Part shown: positions 62,802 through 64,000 of the stretch, one piece after another
How the letters are laid out: every line of letters begins with the position of its first letter
Numbering within the stretch: the first letter of the stretch is position 1
Source: Psychrobacter alimentarius
GTDB lineage: Bacteria > Pseudomonadota > Gammaproteobacteria > Pseudomonadales > Moraxellaceae
NCBI RefSeq assembly: GCF_001606025.1
Contig: NZ_CP014945.1
Coordinates: 1,488,001 to 1,552,000, forward strand
Length of the DNA stretch: 64,000 nt
Direction of reading: 5' to 3'
Program-made: the position numbers and the translations under genes
The notes under the pieces: model-generated
The model's database searches: none
What the model was told of the DNA's origin: nothing
The model's input: only the letters and a program-made list of their open reading frames with translations

Positions 62802-63248
62802 ATGAGTTCATTCAATACAGTGGAAAAGTTGTTATCTGAAAAAAAGCATGCTGCATGTCTAATGCAAAAAAAAATTGAAAAGAAAGAAAGTACAGAAAAT
62901 ATTCTTTTAGAGTATGGTGTTAAAAAGGACAGTGGTTTTTTTAAATTGTATACAAAATATTTTTTAAGATTTTTGAATAGTCGTTCTGGTGCTGGTGAAA
63001 TAGTTGATCCTCTGCCACCTCAGGGTTTCTCAGCTAAAATGGTACATGATTATTGGGATGTACCTAACAACTATATTCTATTCAGTACAGGCGAAGGTGA
63101 AGGGGGTTATTTGTATAACATAGAAAATGATAGTGTATGGGACTTTCAGATTGGTCAGCTACAGCAACTAGCCGACGGTACATTACCGCATTGGGATAGT
63201 TTTTACGATTTTATGATATGGTATTTGAGTGATGAAGAAGATGCCTAA
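62802..63248 (+). CDS. SUKH-family (SMI1/KNR4-like) immunity protein
   Basis: A 148-residue cytoplasmic protein with a SUKH-like core: VPNNYILFSTGEGEGGYLYNIENDSVWDF (about residues 85-113) followed by LPHWDSFYDFMIWYL. SUKH proteins neutralise toxins secreted by polymorphic-toxin systems. The gene is more AT-rich than the metabolic genes upstream and follows a decayed toxin tip, a usual arrangement. ATG 62802 has AAGGAA upstream. No toxin gene is intact nearby, so it may act as an orphan immunity gene. Confidence 0.7.
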   Translation: MSSFNTVEKLLSEKKHAACLMQKKIEKKESTENILLEYGVKKDSGFFKLYTKYFLRFLNSRSGAGEIVDPLPPQGFSAKMVHDYWDVPNNYILFSTGEGEGGYLYNIENDSVWDFQIGQLQQLADGTLPHWDSFYDFMIWYLSDEEDA

Positions 63249-63266
63249 AGCTCGACGATTTTTTAT

Positions 63267-63299
63267 CATAAAGCCTAACTAATTAAGTTAGGCTTTATG
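63267..63299. terminator. Perfect-stem bidirectional terminator
   Basis: CATAAAGCCTAACT and AGTTAGGCTTTATG form a 14-base perfect stem around AATTA, followed by TTTTT on the plus strand. Confidence 0.85.
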
Positions 63300-63379
63300 T
63301 TTTTAACTGCTTCATTCACGTCAAAATAGTCGTAGTACATCACGATAATAGCTACTCTCAACATTTCAGATTAAAAAGT

Positions 63380-63478
63380 ATGTCTGACAATCGTAGGCAT
63401 ACTGAAGAAATGGAAGGTAAGGGTGGTATCCAAGATATTGTTGTGGAAATGAAGCAGTTTTTAAATGAAGGAAAGTAG
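63380..63478 (+). CDS. Tiny orphan ORF, possible second toxin-tip fragment
   Basis: A 32-residue reading from ATG 63380 to TAG 63478 (MSDNRRHTEEMEGKGGIQDI at its start). The frame stays open upstream to 63287, so it may be the end of a broken gene rather than a real start. It ends two bases before the ankyrin-repeat gene and could be the tail of another displaced toxin whose immunity protein is that gene. No ribosome site supports the ATG. Low certainty. Confidence 0.35.
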   Translation: MSDNRRHTEEMEGKGGIQDIVVEMKQFLNEGK

Positions 63479-63480
63479 AT

Positions 63481-64000
63481 ATGAAAATGACTAAACAGAG
63501 AAGAGAAGAAATATCGAAACGTTATCAAGAGCTTTATGAACAAGATCCTGAATTGCGAGTGGCTCATGCAAATAGGAAAGGTGATATTGATTTTTTGAAT
63601 AATATTTTTTTAATAGATAACCTTCTTGCTATCTCAGCTGTAACGGAAGAAGCAAAGTGGAACTGGCTACATCGTTCACTAATGCATATTCCTAATCAAG
63701 CTAAAGAATGGACAGGCACACCACTAACAACTGTTAAATTCTATATTGATAAAGGAGTGACTATTAACGCTCAAGATAGGTATGGTATGACGCCATTGCA
63801 CTATGCCATGCGAGGTAAAAATGCGGAAGCAGCCATAGCCTTACTAGAAGCAGGAGCAGATCCAAATATACCAAACAGAGACAACGTTATTCCCTTAGCT
63901 ATGATTGGAGGAATGCCTGAAAGACTTGATCTACTTAAGCTAATGCTTGATAAGGGAGCCAATACACACTATAAAAATGGTAATAATGAACTAAGTATAG
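63481..64000 (+). CDS. Ankyrin-repeat protein, cut by the window end
   Basis: An open reading frame of at least 173 codons from ATG 63481 (AAGGAA 10 bases upstream) with no stop before the edge. An N-terminal helical part of about 80 residues precedes ankyrin repeats: YGMTPLHYAMRGKNAEAAIALL-type repeat near residues 102-133 with the turn EAGADPNIPN, then a second with LLKLMLDKGANTHY. Ankyrin proteins serve as immunity proteins in some toxin loci and lie next to SUKH genes, which fits here. The C-terminus is outside the window. Confidence 0.8.
   Translation, partial: MKMTKQRREEISKRYQELYEQDPELRVAHANRKGDIDFLNNIFLIDNLLAISAVTEEAKWNWLHRSLMHIPNQAKEWTGTPLTTVKFYIDKGVTINAQDRYGMTPLHYAMRGKNAEAAIALLEAGADPNIPNRDNVIPLAMIGGMPERLDLLKLMLDKGANTHYKNGNNELSI

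Noticed and set aside
1..64000. CRISPR arrays, tRNA/rRNA genes, prophage or IS elements
   Set aside because: No regularly spaced direct repeats, no tRNA-like cloverleaf with a conserved T arm, and no transposase, integrase or phage structural protein was seen among the readings.

Overview
The window looks like a chromosomal segment of a moderately AT-rich gammaproteobacterium of the Moraxellaceae, most likely Psychrobacter, with Acinetobacter as the nearest well-studied relative. The assignment rests on gene content and order recognised from memory (an Acinetobacter-like ddc/NIS siderophore locus, a trigonelline-type catabolic cluster, Fur, Zur and mntP riboswitch signatures). It is an inference, not a database result. 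No rRNA, tRNA, CRISPR array, transposase or integrase was seen.

Region 1 (1-14.9 kb) is a siderophore locus. It holds the end of a probable diaminobutyrate aminotransferase, diaminobutyrate decarboxylase (a source of 1,3-diaminopropane), three IucA/IucC-type NIS synthetases, an amine N-monooxygenase, an acyltransferase, an MFS exporter, an RraA-fold protein and a TonB-dependent receptor. Fur-like boxes lie before the second synthetase and before the receptor. The set predicts a citrate/diaminopropane hydroxamate siderophore of the acinetoferrin/baumannoferrin type.

Region 2 (15.0-24.6 kb) is a divergent catabolic cluster controlled by a GntR/FCD regulator. The leftward operon has an AA_synth-family protein, alpha/beta hydrolase, flavin reductase, LLM oxygenase, aldehyde dehydrogenase and BCCT transporter. 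The rightward operon has the GntR regulator, a CMD-family protein and succinate-semialdehyde dehydrogenase. The content matches the Acinetobacter baylyi trigonelline (tgn) pathway. Two identical palindromes in the divergent intergenic region are the probable operators.

Region 3 (24.7-33.6 kb) is mixed: LysR/DoxX, a second (FepA-like) TonB receptor with a long leader holding a Fur box and an intrinsic terminator, a GNAT protein, an unusual MBL-fold protein with a divergent LysR, and a zinc alcohol dehydrogenase. Region 4 (33.7-39.3 kb) has a Nik/Dpp-type ABC importer preceded by two Zur-like dyads, so zinc-linked import is likely. Region 5 (39.3-52.5 kb) holds housekeeping and accessory genes: an APC permease with homocysteine methyltransferase, butanediol dehydrogenase, PAP2 phosphatase, an AmpC-type beta-lactamase, MntP behind a yybP-ykoY manganese riboswitch, an orphan ModA lipoprotein and PEP carboxylase.

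Region 6 (53.0-60.2 kb) is a 5-oxoproline (pyroglutamate) operon: DUF1445 protein, biotin carrier, biotin carboxylase, PxpB, PxpC, PxpA, an NRAMP-related transporter without the classical metal ligands, and a second carrier-like protein without the biotinyl lysine. PxpB/PxpC are related to the carboxyltransferase domain of urea carboxylase, so the operon may encode a biotin-dependent lactam carboxylase/hydrolase. This is the most interesting system in the window. Region 7 (60.4-64.0 kb) has an SDR and an MDR oxidoreductase. These are followed by an AT-rich tail with a frameshifted toxin-tip-like remnant, a SUKH-type immunity gene, a tiny orphan ORF and an ankyrin-repeat gene that runs off the window, which looks like the decayed end of a polymorphic-toxin locus.

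A roughly 75-130 bp palindromic repeat occurs in three intergenic places (about 3.55, 24.65 and 56.68 kb), one of them inside the siderophore locus and one inside the oxoprolinase operon.
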